Part shown: piece after piece, positions 12,827 to 25,531 of the stretch | How positions within the stretch are numbered: the first letter of the stretch is position 1 | Layout: each line of letters begins with the position of its first letter | DNA from: Ridgeia piscesae | Lineage: Eukaryota; Annelida; Polychaeta; Sabellida; Siboglinidae | Assembly (NCBI GenBank): GCA_025642075.2 | Contig: JAODUO010000563.1 | Span: 495,080 to 559,079 of the forward strand | Reading direction: 5' to 3' | Length of the DNA: 64,000 nucleotides | Position numbers and translations under genes: made by a program | Notes under the pieces: generated by a model | The model's database searches: none | What the model was told of the DNA's origin: nothing | The model's input: only the letters and a program-made list of their open reading frames with translations

Positions 12827-15220
12827 GAAACAGTCTGTGTTGTTTTATTTACCATGTTTTAAATTTAATGTCTTCACCCAAGGAGTAAACACCAGCGTAC
12901 TTTGATGGATCATTGCACAATGTGAATTATCCAACACATGCACTGCCCAGTGAATACACATCTGTAAATGCATGACTCGACGCAAAAACGGTGTGAATGA
13001 TGGACTTCTACACTGGTCTGTTTCATGTTTTCACCTGTGCTTTCCCACAGGTAGAAGAGAAAAAGAGGTGAAGAAAAATGAGCTTTTAAGCAGTTGCCGC
13101 CTGCCTCAGGTTATATGAAAGATGCGAGTAAAGTAAATATGACATTGCTTTGTCAGATCTTTCCACAGGACATGTATGGCATATCTGATGAGCCGAGACT
13201 CATTAATGCAATGCCATCTTGTCAGACTATAGCAAACAGCCATGTGCTTCTGGCTATAATCGTGTCAGACATGTTGTGACATCTTGTTCAGATCTACCAA
13301 CATTGCTCGACTCTCACAGGATGTTTCACAATGTCCCAGAAACACTGCACTTTTATCTACAAACATACACACGTTTAATTTATGTTATTTGTTTGACTTG
13401 AAACTGCCCAATCTTGGGCTAATGCAGGAGTGCGAGGATGTGAGAGTACACTATCTGCTAAGTAGTCAATCACTTGAAATTGTGGCTTGCTTGTGACGTC
13501 ACCAGAGGTGTGTTAGTAAAATAAGCATGTCAAACTTTCATTGTTATAATAAGCCAAGTAATTAAGCACGGATGCAAAAAGTACAACAATTATTTTGTAA
13601 ATTAGTGTGGCGTGCACAGTTGTGATAGTTAGAATGTGTGTGAAATACGAGCAGAGGGAAATGTTTCGTTGTTGCACTGTAGCCCAGCAGCAATGATTGT
13701 GTTGGTTGTGTCATACAATTTACCTGGAAAGTTCATTCTTATATACTAACAGCAAAGACATTTCCTTACTTGTAATTATACAACATAATAAGTTAACACA
13801 TGAAATGTAATAACTATAAATTTATATATAATTTAAGAGTAACTAAGTTAAAAGAATTGGGTCATTTTACTTCAACAAAACAAGCCAGCCAAATTCAGAA
13901 CTGCATACGTCTCCTTTAATTAAATGTTCTTTCTTTAATGTCCTAGCAATCTTCTACCTATAGGGTGGGGGGGGGCACTGACAAACACCACTGACTTCAG
14001 GTCAGCACACAGCTGTGTGTGTAATGAAGCTAATTATGTGGTAATTGGAACAGCAATTAGTGTCTCACACAATGTGTGTTGTGTTGTGGTGGTTGTTGAT
14101 GTTCAAGTGGCTGGGATCAAGATGCCCATAAAGCTGTAGAGCATCAAAGATTCTCACTAGCTGAAATGGCCCTGAAATCATCAGTTCATTCAACAATTGT
14201 GGGGTGTAACTTCTTGCTTTAGTGTATGTAGTGCAATATGCACATGTTTACCGAGTAAAATATAACAAGTACCAGGTGTGTACCGTCATGTTTAAGTTTC
14301 TGGCACATTTGTATATTACATATTTCAAAATAAAGAGACATGAGCATAAGTTGTAATTTAATTATTCAGTAATTTGTTAAATTACTGATGATATGTTTCA
14401 CAGCTTCGCAAATTGTTTCAAAATGTAATCAAATTGTATTTTCTTAAAACTTAGTCATATTGTGTACAAGAGCGTCATTATAGCATAGGCCCTTCGGACA
14501 TCCTTTAGATCACCTGAAATGCATTTCAAATTATAGAACTATTAAATGAATGAGATATTGTGTTTGTTTGCAAGCTGCAATTGAATAAATACAATTCCAC
14601 CCACAGGTGACAAAAATACCTGTGCAGAGTGACAGCATACACCATGGTGAATTAATAATTAACCAATTAGAAAGAACAGATGTCACATTGTGTTCACTTA
14701 TAGACTGTAATATCACGTTTCACATTGTGAAAGAACAGTGCATTATGACAGAAGTCCAACGGGATAGAAAATACAATCAAATGTTTACTTGTTTACTCAT
14801 GTTTATCTCACCTAGCATATTACTATTTACATAACATTGATGTTAAGAATAGGTGGTTAATCATGGTGCAAAATTAGCCTACAAGGCACACTTTTATTTA
14901 CCACAAATTCATGTTTTCCCTATATTTCTTTTTGTTTCTTTGTCATTACCATTTCCGCCATGAGCCTATTTCACTAAACCACCTTGAGTTCAATTATAAC
15001 TCAAGTTCACAAAGGTTCCAATTACAGCCGAATCTAAACTGGTCAGTGGAGTGATTCAGAAACCACAAGCGCCTGTGGTAGAATAGTGATAACATCTTAC
15101 AGACTGATCACTGTGACTTTGATAAGGACAATAATATAATATTATCGTACCATATTTATTTTGGTTGGTCAACACAGTGCAGATTTCGACACTTCTGGTG
15201 GCTCATTGTCAGAGAATTGT
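12827..15220. other. Non-coding, nothing recognised
   Basis: No recognised exon. A G-run (about nine G) sits near 13968. The remaining sequence is AT-rich without repeats that I could identify. Confidence 0.5.
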
Positions 15221-15645
15221 TACAATACAATACAATACAATACAATACAATACAATAGCCTTTAATAGTTCCCCAGTTCCCCATTCTCTTCCCCCTCCTC
15301 CCCAACCACTTCCCCTCCAATATCGCGTTGATGGAAGTTGGCAGAAAGGTATTACAATATCGGTTCTTGTGTGCTCTTTCAGACAGATTTTGCAACAGAA
15401 TAAAATTTGTGCCGTGGATGAGAAGTGTCTTTAAACTGCCTGTCGTCTTCTTGATCACACATGATTCATAAAGTTCATCCACCATTGGAAGTGTCAGGCC
15501 AATGGTTTTGCTGGCTGACTGGACAACGCGATTGAGCAGCACTATATTCTTCACTGATAAGCTTCCACCCCAGCAAATTAGGCAGTAGCACAGAACTGAC
15601 CTGACAGTAGATGTATAGAACAGATGATTAATTGTCCTACATACA
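15221..15645 (-). pseudogene. 3' end of a non-LTR retrotransposon (RT C-terminus) with TATTG tail
   Basis: Read on the minus strand, about 15645 down to 15290 encodes a reverse-transcriptase C-terminal region of the fish Rex1/CR1-like type: a YCLICWGGSLSVKN block, then LLNRVVQSASKTIGL, then the RYCNTFLPTSINAIL end block. This is followed by a short 3' UTR and the sequence ATTAAAGGC joined to about seven TATTG units (15221-15257), a typical self-templated 3' tail for this group. The element is severely 5'-truncated: neither endonuclease nor RT catalytic motifs are present. It is unrelated at nucleotide level to the copies at 35 and 55 kb. The family assignment follows from motif recognition and was not checked by search. 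Confidence 0.8.
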
Positions 15646-18600
15646 CTTGAATTTTCTTAGTACATGGCATAGCAATGAATGCATGTGACAGCTATAAATG
15701 TGATTATGTAAAACTGTTAGTTTGTTACATAATACAGCAGTGGTTCTCCATGTTGTGTCCAAATGTTACACGCTTCTCTGCCGGAATGTATTCTGAACTG
15801 CTCAGCAGCACTTGTGTTTCAAAATATTTTTGATTGGAATCAATCAGGCGTGAATGTTATACGGGTATTGTGACTGTCAAGGTGAGTGGGACAGTGTCAC
15901 AGGCCACTGTCATGACATGTGACATGTTGGATGTCACCTAGTACAAGTCAGTCATTTAATTATTAAACACCTACAGGCAAGGGACGTTTCATTAACAGTT
16001 TTTATTTCCACATTCACGATATTGGTACAGTGCGACACATGCTGGGGCAGACTACACCTATAACTGACCTTATTTCTAGACACAAATACACCTATAACTG
16101 ACCTTACTTCTAGATAAAAAAGTACAACTCATTTTATTTGTCAGAAGTATATTCCTATAATAAGATTCCAGTGTATGTCAAATAAGACAATAATTATAAT
16201 GTGTCACATATTTGCATTTAAACAGTTTTGTAGACAGTTTACTGTTTATATTTTAAGAACGTCATGTGTGACCAAATTGTCAGCCCACAGCATATACTTT
16301 GCGCAAGAATCTGTCCTAAAAACATTGAATTTAGAATTGTGGCTGATTTAGTTTGTTAATCTGACTTAACAGCAGCTATATGTCAAATACCTCAAATTAT
16401 CTCTGCTTTTCCACCATATAATTTATGAGATCCAAATCAACTCAGAGCCTATTAGGTATATGGACTGATGGGATAATTGGTTAGTTCCTCTCAGGAATTC
16501 CACCCCAAGTTGTCCTCTTAAAATGGCTCTGGGGTGCAAATGTTATTATGTCATTTTAGTCACTTAACTTATACTGTACTACATTTCCCCCTAAAAATAA
16601 CCTGTATCGTAGTTTACCACACCTGTGGTGCCTATTTTGCCTAAAGGTGTCGACACTGGCACCCTGCCAAGTACCCCTAGGTATGGGTAATCACCCTTTC
16701 GAAGAACAGCCACTGTTTTCAGTCATAGCAGTAATTAGTTGTTTGTTTTGAGATAATCTACCTAACCTAGTCCAATCTATTTTAATTCATAATAAAAACA
16801 TGTTTCTCTTTGGCCCAGAGATGTTTACATGTAGCTGCTTCTGAGTAGCAAAGAAACAAGATTAAGTACACTTCCTAAGATTGATATAGCAGTGCAACAT
16901 TTGTAGGTATATAATGAGTGGTTGTAAATAAGGTCATAGCAACAATTCAGGAGGCAGAACATTATTACAGGAAATAAATTCAAAACGTTATTTTACGCAG
17001 ACTAGTTATTATAGCATAAAGATTATTTATTATACAGTTCTAAGTTATTGACAGTTTCAGACCACAATGAAGTCTGATGATTAAGATAACTATTCCACAA
17101 AACTCTCCCACGATGATGTTCTTGTGTTTTTTCACTGCAAGTTAACACAAATTAAATTGATAACTAAGTGACTTATTATGAAAGCTGCCACGCTGAATAT
17201 TTTATATCATCTTTAAATTTGATGGCTCAAACTAATTTTATCATACCGCAATATACTTTATAGTCCTTATATGGAAAATATAAAACTGTGTAATTAGTTC
17301 ATGTTTATTTAATGACTTAATATCTTCCTGCAACTTTATTTTTGTGATGCTTTTCTATGTTCAAATAAACAAGGAGCACTGTTGTGTGTGGCGGGCGGGG
17401 TGGGACTACTTGGGGGTGAACTGTAATACCAACTACAAGAAGGGTGGGGGCAATTACGTTTTGAAACACTGCTCCACTGTTTCCTGAGCCACGTATTGTG
17501 CAACATTCGAGAACATTACACAGCAAACAACCAACATAAAGCCCTCTACAACACATGCACAACACCGCAACAGGTCTGACAATACCTCCCACGTGCACAA
17601 CAAAGCGATACTTTCGACAAACGAAGTAGCACACCAAATCTGATCACAGCCCGTCAATAGCCACCGGTGCTGAATTACATTTCCTTTGACTACAGGTGGT
17701 TCGACTTGGCTTTTTGCAACGTTTCAGATTGCAAGATTGTGCCCGCTAATTCAAGTCGTCGGGGGCTGCCGCCAGCCTACCTGCTTGGCACAGCGGGTGC
17801 ATTCAATATGATGTCATTGTATTTAAATGATTTCTTTCTGGGTCACCATGTTGCGGGTTCAAAATGTGTAACCGTGGTGTTGATGTAACGGGGCTTTGTA
17901 GCAGTATCCCATGTCTGTCTGTCTGTCATTACACGATGTCTCCAGGCACAGCGACTCTTACTGGTAACTAGTAAAACACCAAATCCCATACATGCACGTG
18001 CACACATGGATGTACACAAACATCCTCACTTACATGCAAAGTTAATGTGCATCTGTCCCTTACATAACTGGACACCAGAAAACTGAACCAGACCACACCA
18101 CAATGGACATTAACAAATAATGAGCCTAATTTCCAGTATGCACCAGGGGTATGGGAGTCCCCTTCCACATCACTGCACCCTGTGGCACATGAGAGATACA
18201 ATTGGTGCAGCAACAGGTAAGGTGGTGGTGGTGGTGGTGACGGTGACAATGACAATGACAACTGACCGATGTCACGTTACTTCCGATGTACTGACCTACA
18301 TCATGTGTGGACACCAAGAACCGCAAAATCTCTGTACAATAAATATTTAAGTAAACATTTTAAATATTGATTCATATATGTGCCTTCAATTGCCCACACT
18401 GGAAAAGTCCTATGAGTGAGTTTTATGGTGTCACTTCTGTGTGACAATAACAATGTCAGTCAATCTTTGCCCCAGCAGTTTTGCTAATCTAAGTTAAAAC
18501 AACGTCTTCTGTTCCTTATAATTAAAATGACAATTTTTTTCTTATTAAATATTATAATAAATGTGTTAATTGTATAAGCCTACTGAGTACTCATATTATT

Positions 18601-18670
18601 TTAATAAACCTGTAACAGTATTTGTAATTTACCACAGTAACAAATATGCACACATGCACACATTCTTAGT
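15646..18670. other. Non-coding, small tandem duplications
   Basis: No recognised gene. A tandem duplication of ACACCTATAACTGACCTT is present at about 16055-16120. A short (GGT)n followed by (GACAAT)n lies at about 18220-18262. Minus-strand open frames near 17317-17657 are not supported by any domain. Confidence 0.5.
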
Positions 18671-18685
18671 GCACAGGCACACACA

Positions 18686-18745
<60 letters not shown>

Positions 18746-18881
18746 CACCACACACAACACACCAAAACCCACAACACACAACACAACACAACACAACACA
18801 ACACAACACAACACAACACAACACAACACACAACACACAACACACAACACACAACAGACACTCACGTCTTTCACACACACA

Positions 18882-18921
<40 letters not shown>

Positions 18922-18959
18922 CGAACGCACGCACGCACGCACGCACGCACACCCGCACA
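18671..18959. repeat. Compound array (ACGC)n-(ACACA)n-(ACGC)n
   Basis: Two (ACGC)n tetranucleotide blocks (about 18680-18746 and 18884-18950) flank a central CA-rich part containing about ten ACACA units and several AACACAC units. The two outer blocks have the same motif in the same orientation. Long open frames in all directions are repeat artefacts. Confidence 0.97.
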
Positions 18960-20400
18960 TGGTCACACACACATGCATAAAAAACTGTACAATTACACAT
19001 GCATGCCTGCACACCACTATGGCATTAAAGAGTGAAGAGTCTAAGACATGAAACTATAAGTAAATAAATAAGTTGCTCTGTTCTATTGAGTGTTTTGCTA
19101 CCTGCATATGTCCCATGATGCCACACCTGTAAACACCTATTATGACATGTCAAACATTGTCGCTGTGACCAAAAAATACCATTATTTCTACAATGAATTT
19201 CAGAAGAAAAAAAACTGTTTGAGACACCTTTCCATAGATTTCAGCATGAATGAATCTGTCGCAACCGTGACAACAATAGTAAGTGACAGACTTCATTAGT
19301 AAGCTTTTTACTAGCAGTTGATAAAAACAGTGCCTTCACAGGTGAGTGACATGCGGGTTTATGTTAAATATTAAAACATTAAGCCGGTATTTGACAACGA
19401 CTGAATAGGCTACATCCTGAGTAAGGTGATTATATACATAACAACAATTATGTGGTTGTATTTCGTGTGCACGCTGCTATGGTTTGTAACAACTAGCAAA
19501 GGTAAGACATTTAAGTATCCTGTGGCAACAATCTACTCCCGACTAATGTCCTTTGTGCAGTTCCATTCGCGTGTGGCCGCACATGCTCTATTCTGTTCGC
19601 GCATGGCTGCACATGCTAAGAGGGTTATTTTCTAAAGATGTTTTGCTGGTTTTAATACCACAAGTCAACAGCACTGCGAAATAAACTATAATTGTTTCTG
19701 TGTCATGTTTTTCCCAGAATCATACTGATGATTAGATCTATTACATAATGAATCATGTGATACACAAAGTTTTTTATATTTATATACTCTAAACACAGGA
19801 TGTGAAAGTGTAAATATTTTTTATTAACAACTGAAGGTATACAGTGGCCAATTACTAATATTCATAACATAAATATTGGAAACTTGACATGAGAAATTAA
19901 TAGTTAATTATGAAAAATATAGCAAAATTCAGGGTTAAATCCAGGCCCTGTATTATAGGTGCTATATTTGTTGCATTATCCCACCCAAATTGCTTGAATG
20001 CACTCAAAGGGCGAGTAAATATAGCATTGAGAGAGCACACAGATTGAGTCAATGCGCCCTTGCAAAAAGTAATCTAATTATTATATTAAAATATATAAAC
20101 ATATATTTTTCATTGTTCAGAAATGTGTCCTGTGGCACTATTCTGCAAACGCAAACACTGGAATCTGCCACGTAGGAAGACTAGTAATGATTATTAAACT
20201 TATTATTCCATGTGGATATGTTAGGCCGAACTTGTCCATGGTCTGCTAGCACTGACTGGGAAGCAGCGAGCAACATGCCTAAAGTATGACACGAATGCTA
20301 AACTAGATGGCAAAACTTGACTATGTATTTTCAAAATGTTATACTAAAACAATATATCAGTAACCGTTGTGTTATAATAAATAGTTTGCAGTGAACACCA
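18960..20400. other. Non-coding, imperfect direct repeat
   Basis: No recognised gene. An imperfect 22-bp direct repeat (TTCGCG, then GCACATGCT) lies at about 19565-19618. Confidence 0.5.
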
Positions 20401-20541
20401 GTAATTTAGTGAAAGTTGGCACCAAAAATGTTGCATCAGTTGTGGTTCACCAACATTGGTCGCAGCAAATCGAAAATCTATACTAGAGAAGATATTTGGA
20501 CACTTTTGATTTCTTGTCAGTCAATTAGAAAATGTTGCACG
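20401..20541. repeat. Diverged dispersed repeat, copy A
   Basis: Shares an ordered series of blocks with 20799-20951: ATTTAGTGAAA, GCACCAAAA, a GGTC-CA-CAAATCGAAAA block, and GTCAGTCAATTAGAAA. No TIR or coding content was recognised, so the element class is unknown. Confidence 0.6.
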
Positions 20542-20798
20542 AAATCGATGCCACCAAGGAAATGAAAGTTGTGATGAGTTTAATTGTAAATGTAAGTACA
20601 TAGCATTACCACAGAGGCTGCTATTGGATCTGGCCAGATCTAATTCAAAACTACAGCATTGTCATTGGTAAAACCTATACGTCGTTCACTCTGCGTTAAA
20701 TAATAAATATATAAAATCTCTAGGATGATAACATAATGTTGTTTACAATGGTGTAATGTTTTTTAATGAACTGATTTATTTGGTGAACATTTCATGCA

Positions 20799-20951
20799 TT
20801 ATTTAGTGAAAACGCGCACCAAAATTGACATGTCAGCGGTGCTTCGATCACGACGAAACGATTTTTGGTCACAACAAATCGAAAACATGCACTTGCAAAC
20901 TAATATTTGTAAATTTATGAATCCTAGTCAGTCAATTAGAAATGTGTATTT
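20799..20951. repeat. Diverged dispersed repeat, copy B
   Basis: Same-orientation partner of 20401-20541, about 400 bp downstream, with the shared blocks in the same order but with insertions and substitutions between them. It may be a local duplication or two insertions of one family. Confidence 0.6.
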
Positions 20952-21417
20952 TCTGCTAGCTGCATCAGTGCATAGAGATATGCTGGCTAATTTAATTGAT
21001 TAATATATTGCTTTCTACTGCTTGGTTTGTAGTTTCCTAATTTCAACATTTACAGCAACATCGATAATACTAAATGATAATAAAGGTGGGTCTCAACGTT
21101 TTTCATACAAATGTTATACCCAATATACATGATATAACAGCTGTTAAAACTAGTAGTTCAGTATTTTTTATAAATACCCAAGACCATCTTTTATTTAAGT
21201 AATACACTGAACAATACCATAATGTAATGTATGGCTGCTGAAAATAAAGAATACACATAGTAATGATATAATTTTCATCAGAGACAATGTACCCAACACT
21301 ACACTCTGGAAATGGACCAAACAACTACCCACAGAAAATAAAATAAAGAAGAGAAAATGGAGGTGTACAGGACACACACTTAGGAGGTCCACTTAGGAAA
21401 CCTCCAGAAACCATCAC

Positions 21418-21734
21418 CTGTCAAACAGGTGTCTTCCCGTTATAGCTACTTCCCATTACAGCTACTTTTTATTCCCGTTATAGCTACTAATTAAGTTTGA
21501 CAGTTGAACTAGTCCCGTTATAGCTACTTTTATATTTCTCAATTTTACAATGTAAGAAGATAAGGGAGCATTAACTATTTCATCTCCATCCAGCTGATGT
21601 CCATGAGGGGTGGACGGCTTTGATATAAGTGTGTCCCACTGAGGAATTTCAACAAAGTCAAGTGATAAATTTTAAAGAGACATGTGGAGACATGGCTTGA
21701 TTATGATTTTAAAAAACACCATGGACATGTGAAA

Positions 21735-21786
<52 letters not shown>

Positions 21787-22502
21787 CATACATACATACA
21801 TACATACATACATACATACTATTTTATTTTATTTTATTTTATTTTATTTTATTTTATTTTATTTTATTTTATTTTAACACTAAACACTTGGACCAGTTCA
21901 AACACTACTGTGTCAAATTTAAGCGAAACAATGGCTTGGATGCTGACTGAGATTTACCTAAAAATTAGTGGGATGCATAGACTCATGATCATAAACGGAC
22001 CACACCAAATTTCATAAAAATCGAAGACGGTCATGTAAATTTCACCATTTTTGATTGATTTGACATGGAATGCCCCTACACAGAAACTGACAAATGAACA
22101 ATCATGTTGAGGGATGGAATTCCAAGTTTGCAAAAGTGGTGAGGAAACATTAATTTTTGATAAATGCAATTCTGTACTCAGTACAATTAATGTAGTTGTC
22201 TTTTGAAGAAAAAAAATTGCACAAGTGTTTTATGGTATATTTTCCATTTCAAATAACTGTCAGTTACATTTATATATCATTCATATAACTTTTAAAATGT
22301 GTTCTTCAATAATACATTTCATGTAGGAATCTTACAGTAATCTGAAATAGTTAATGCTCCCTCTTGTTGTCCCCTCCTGAATTGTCTAATTAAATAAGTA
22401 GCTATAACGGGACTAGTTTGCCTGTCACACTTAACGAGTAGCTATAACGGGGAAAAAATCTGTAGCTATAACGGGAAGTAGCTATAACGGACCTAGACCG
22501 TC
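21418..22502. mobile_element. Mutator-like non-autonomous DNA element with long TIRs and 10-bp TSD
   Basis: The 1085-bp element is bounded by the direct repeat AAACCATCAC at 21408-21417 and 22503-22512, a 10-bp target duplication. Its ends form imperfect inverted repeats of about 150 bp (21436-21582 against 22342-22490). Each end holds four copies of the 15-bp motif CCCGTTATAGCTACT or a close variant: left at 21436, 21452, 21474 and 21514; right, inverted, at 22397, 22437, 22461 and 22477. Both arms end inward with GGGAGCATTAACTATTTC. Long TIRs with a 9-10 bp duplication are characteristic of the Mutator/MULE superfamily. The interior has microsatellites and no transposase. The outermost 15 bp of the TIRs match poorly. 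Confidence 0.8.
21739..21876. repeat. Compound microsatellite (TA)n-(CATA)n-(TTTTA)n
   Basis: Three adjacent microsatellites inside the Mutator-like element: (TA)n at about 21739-21780, (TACA)n at about 21781-21819, and about eleven TTTTA units to 21876. Confidence 0.97.
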
Positions 22503-22685
22503 AAACCATCACATGGAACCCCCCAGGGAATAGGAAGGCCAAGCAACACCTGGCAGAGACACGGAAAAAGAAACAAAGGAGATGGGATACACCAGGAGAG
22601 AGATTGAGAAGATGGCCACAGACAGACAACAGTCGCACTCCTTGGTCAATGGCCTATGTTCCCAGCGAGCAAACAGGCATAACAT

Positions 22686-24877
22686 CTATGATTCTGCACG
22701 TTTGCAATTCACAACTACCCCAGGGTAATTGACAATTCCAAATGAATCCATTCTGGGGACACTGGCGAGGAGAAGACAGAATGGGCTGGGGGAATGTGGG
22801 AAGGTGAGAGTCGGTTCAAAGCGAACACACTCGTGTCCTGCAGTTTTGTTGCTAAGTCCAGCGCCTGTAATTGTCCAAGGTGCAGTTATGCACTTAGTAT
22901 TTTTAGACATTTACTATTTAACTGCTGTGTTCAGCCTGCATGTGGGCAGGACTCCCGTTGTTATTTAGCGCCCACACAAAGCAGGACGCAGGGTTTATTG
23001 GGGGCGCAGGATGGGTTCATTAAGTCTCAATTAACATGACCACAACACAATATCACCCTCATACCTGGTCATCCCGACCCAGCCACCCACAAATCAGCTG
23101 CACTTTAGTCATCGACCGAGCGCAAACGATTTGAAACGTGTCATGATGACAAAAGCGAGCCCTGTTCCGTCATGTTTAACGTCATAAATAACATTTGTAC
23201 TTCGCTGATGACACAAAGCGCCACAGGGTTCATACAAATCATACACATTTTGCAACGACATGAAATAAAGAAACTAGAAGTAATAGGAGGCCCTTTGGCA
23301 TACACTCAGAACCACACACTCAGACTGTCCATGTGGGCATGCAGGCAAATGTATGCATGATCACGTAGACGTGGGTAAGTATGACATGTCTCCGACATTT
23401 ATAGTTGTCTGTGGTTATGAAGACAAAGACGAGACAAATAGCAACTACACAAGATATGTGATTCATGTGTTTTCTATGTAGATAATGCACATACCATCAT
23501 CAGAAGGTAAACAAGATATTCCGGTGGCAACATCATGGTTATCAGATGCAGTGGTTTGCAAAGTAATTAAGCCCACATGGCTTTTACTGTATGCAAAGAC
23601 TTTCTAATTTTTTTTATAAGAAAACATTCTTTACTTTGATTCTGACTGTGTGGGGTTACATTCCAGATATGTTGGATAGTAACTTTCATAACGAAAAAAA
23701 AAATTCTGAGCTTATAAAATTAAGAAACACATCTTACAATTTACTCCCAGATAAATCAGGGGACCATTTCACTAATGTTGTTAAGAGCTCTTAAATCCGA
23801 TTTTGCACTTTAAAATCAGTTTTGATCCTTGACAGTGATTTTGATTACTTAAAAACTGCCAACATCACGATGCACCAGTGGGGTATTGTCACTGGTGTAT
23901 CATGGAAATAGTGTCCATAGTAATATGGCATTGCATATTTGTACTTAAAAAAAAAACTAAATTTAACAACAGGTTTTAATAATGAATTTTCGTTAAGAGC
24001 TCTATATTTGAGTGAAACTGTTCCTGTTTATTTGAGAACCATCCTGACTTCTGGGAGAAGTTTTCAGCCATGTCGACAGTCGTAATTACTGCATGATGAA
24101 TACTTCTACCATTGTCTACAAACTGAGGCAATGTGGAGTCGTCAAAATCGTCACATCTTCGAAATGGCTCAACAGAATTTTAAAGTGGGTTCACTGATTG
24201 AGTGCGTTGTTTTATCCACCATGCACCACTGCATGTGTAATGGACACGTGTTGATAATACATCACATTTATTTTTTATTCTAACACACATTCAATCCAAC
24301 ACAATACATTTAGATAATAATTACAGTGTCATCTGAAAGAATACACAAGAAGTTAAAATACTTGTATTTAGAGGAGACGGGGGAAGAGATATCAGTTGTA
24401 ATTATATGTATTATTTAGTAAATCTCATTACACATGAATGGGTACATTTCCCAGATCACAAATGTTTATGTACACAAGGACACAATTTCATTAGTACAAA
24501 ACTGTTAGGACTTTCAGTAATAAGTTGATGTTCTCGAATATTTCTGTCAAACCTAACAGAATATGTTCAACATAACGCAGTGACAGGTGTATTAACTTTA
24601 CATCTTTACGTTACCTTGACGACACCCCCCAGCAGTACTACTCTTCTGAATGACAGATGGACAGATGAGTTATGGAAACAAGGATAAATATGTCCCGGTA
24701 AAATGTAAACAATTTGTCCTGTAGTTACGGAGGGCCGTATAAAACATCCCGAAGCTCTGAGGGTACACATAATATTTATTTACTTGGGAACGTGACTGCT
24801 CTATAAATCCACCAACATATATGTAACTATGTCTGCTTTGTCATGGCCCAGGCCTTTTTCTCCTTCCAGTAGGCAGA
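22686..24877. other. Non-coding, nothing recognised
   Basis: No supported gene or repeat element. Overlapping plus-strand frames at 22729-23039 have no recognisable domain. Confidence 0.5.
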
Positions 24878-25531
24878 GACAATGTGGGCACTGTGCAGAT
24901 CCAACGAACCTGGTTATCTATCATGATTCATGTTTCACTCCTCTAACCACAAGTTTGCTAGTCATAGTTTACACCCTTATTCACCCTTGTCACAGGGTAG
25001 AAAGGAGGCTGCATATTTGGTTACGTCCCTGTGGTTTGGTGGCGAAGGGGGAGAAGAAGAAGGGGAATGGGAAGGAAGAGAAAGAGGAGGAGGAGAAACA
25101 GGAGGAGGAGAAACAGGAGGAGAAAGAGGAGGAGAAGAAAGAGAAGGAGGAGGAGAAAGAGAAGGAGGAGGAGAAAGAGAAGGAGGAGGAGAAATAGGAG
25201 GAGGATGAGGAGAAAGAGAAGGAGATGGCAGAGAAAGAGGTGGATAAAGAGGAGAAAGAAAAGTAGGAGAAAGAGAAAGAAAAAGAGAAGGACAAGCAGG
25301 AGAAACAGAAGGAGGAGGAGGAGAAAAAGAAGGAGAAAGAGAAGAAGGTACCCACAGGGACGTAAAATCTGCAGCTTCCTTTCTACCCTGTGACAACCAG
25401 GTCTGTGACAACCAGGTCATCAGGGTGAATAAGGGTGTAAACTATGACTAACAAACTTGTGGTTAGAGGAGTGAAACATGAATCATGATAGATAACGAGG
25501 TTCGTTGGATCTGCACAGTGCCCACGTTGTC
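24878..25531. mobile_element. Long inverted-repeat (foldback-like) element with homopurine loop
   Basis: The arms, about 24878-25043 and 25352-25531, are near-exact inverted copies (about 165 bp, from GACAATGTGGGC at the left edge to GTCCCTGTGG inside). The right arm has an extra ~26 bp from a short duplication of GACCTGGTTGTCACA. The roughly 300-bp loop (25040-25349) is almost purely purine on the plus strand, built of GGAGGA, GAAGGA and GAGAAA units. No target duplication could be identified at the edges. It may be a foldback element or MITE that acquired a purine tract, or an inverted duplication. Long open frames across the loop are compositional artefacts. Confidence 0.85.

Larger units (their letters stand above)
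21304..22685 (+). pseudogene. Non-LTR retrotransposon C-terminal tail, split by a DNA element
   Basis: Two flanks read as one decayed frame once the 21418-22502 insert and one copy of its target duplication are removed. The left part encodes LWKWTKQLPTENKIKKRKWR and then CTGHTLRRS. The right part encodes KETKEMGYTRREIEKM, then SLVNGLCSQRANRH. From family knowledge this is the zinc-finger-like tail that ends many non-LTR polymerases, with the order IKRRKWRWIGHTLR, then EMG-W--IEK-AQDR, then LV-GLCS. Stop codons inside the frame (for example after RRST) show it was already dead or decayed. No RT catalytic motif remains in the window. Confidence 0.8.

Noticed and set aside
24977..25420. Proline/serine- or arginine/glutamate-rich frames on both strands
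   Set aside because: They reflect the homopurine loop of the inverted-repeat element, with no start context or homology.
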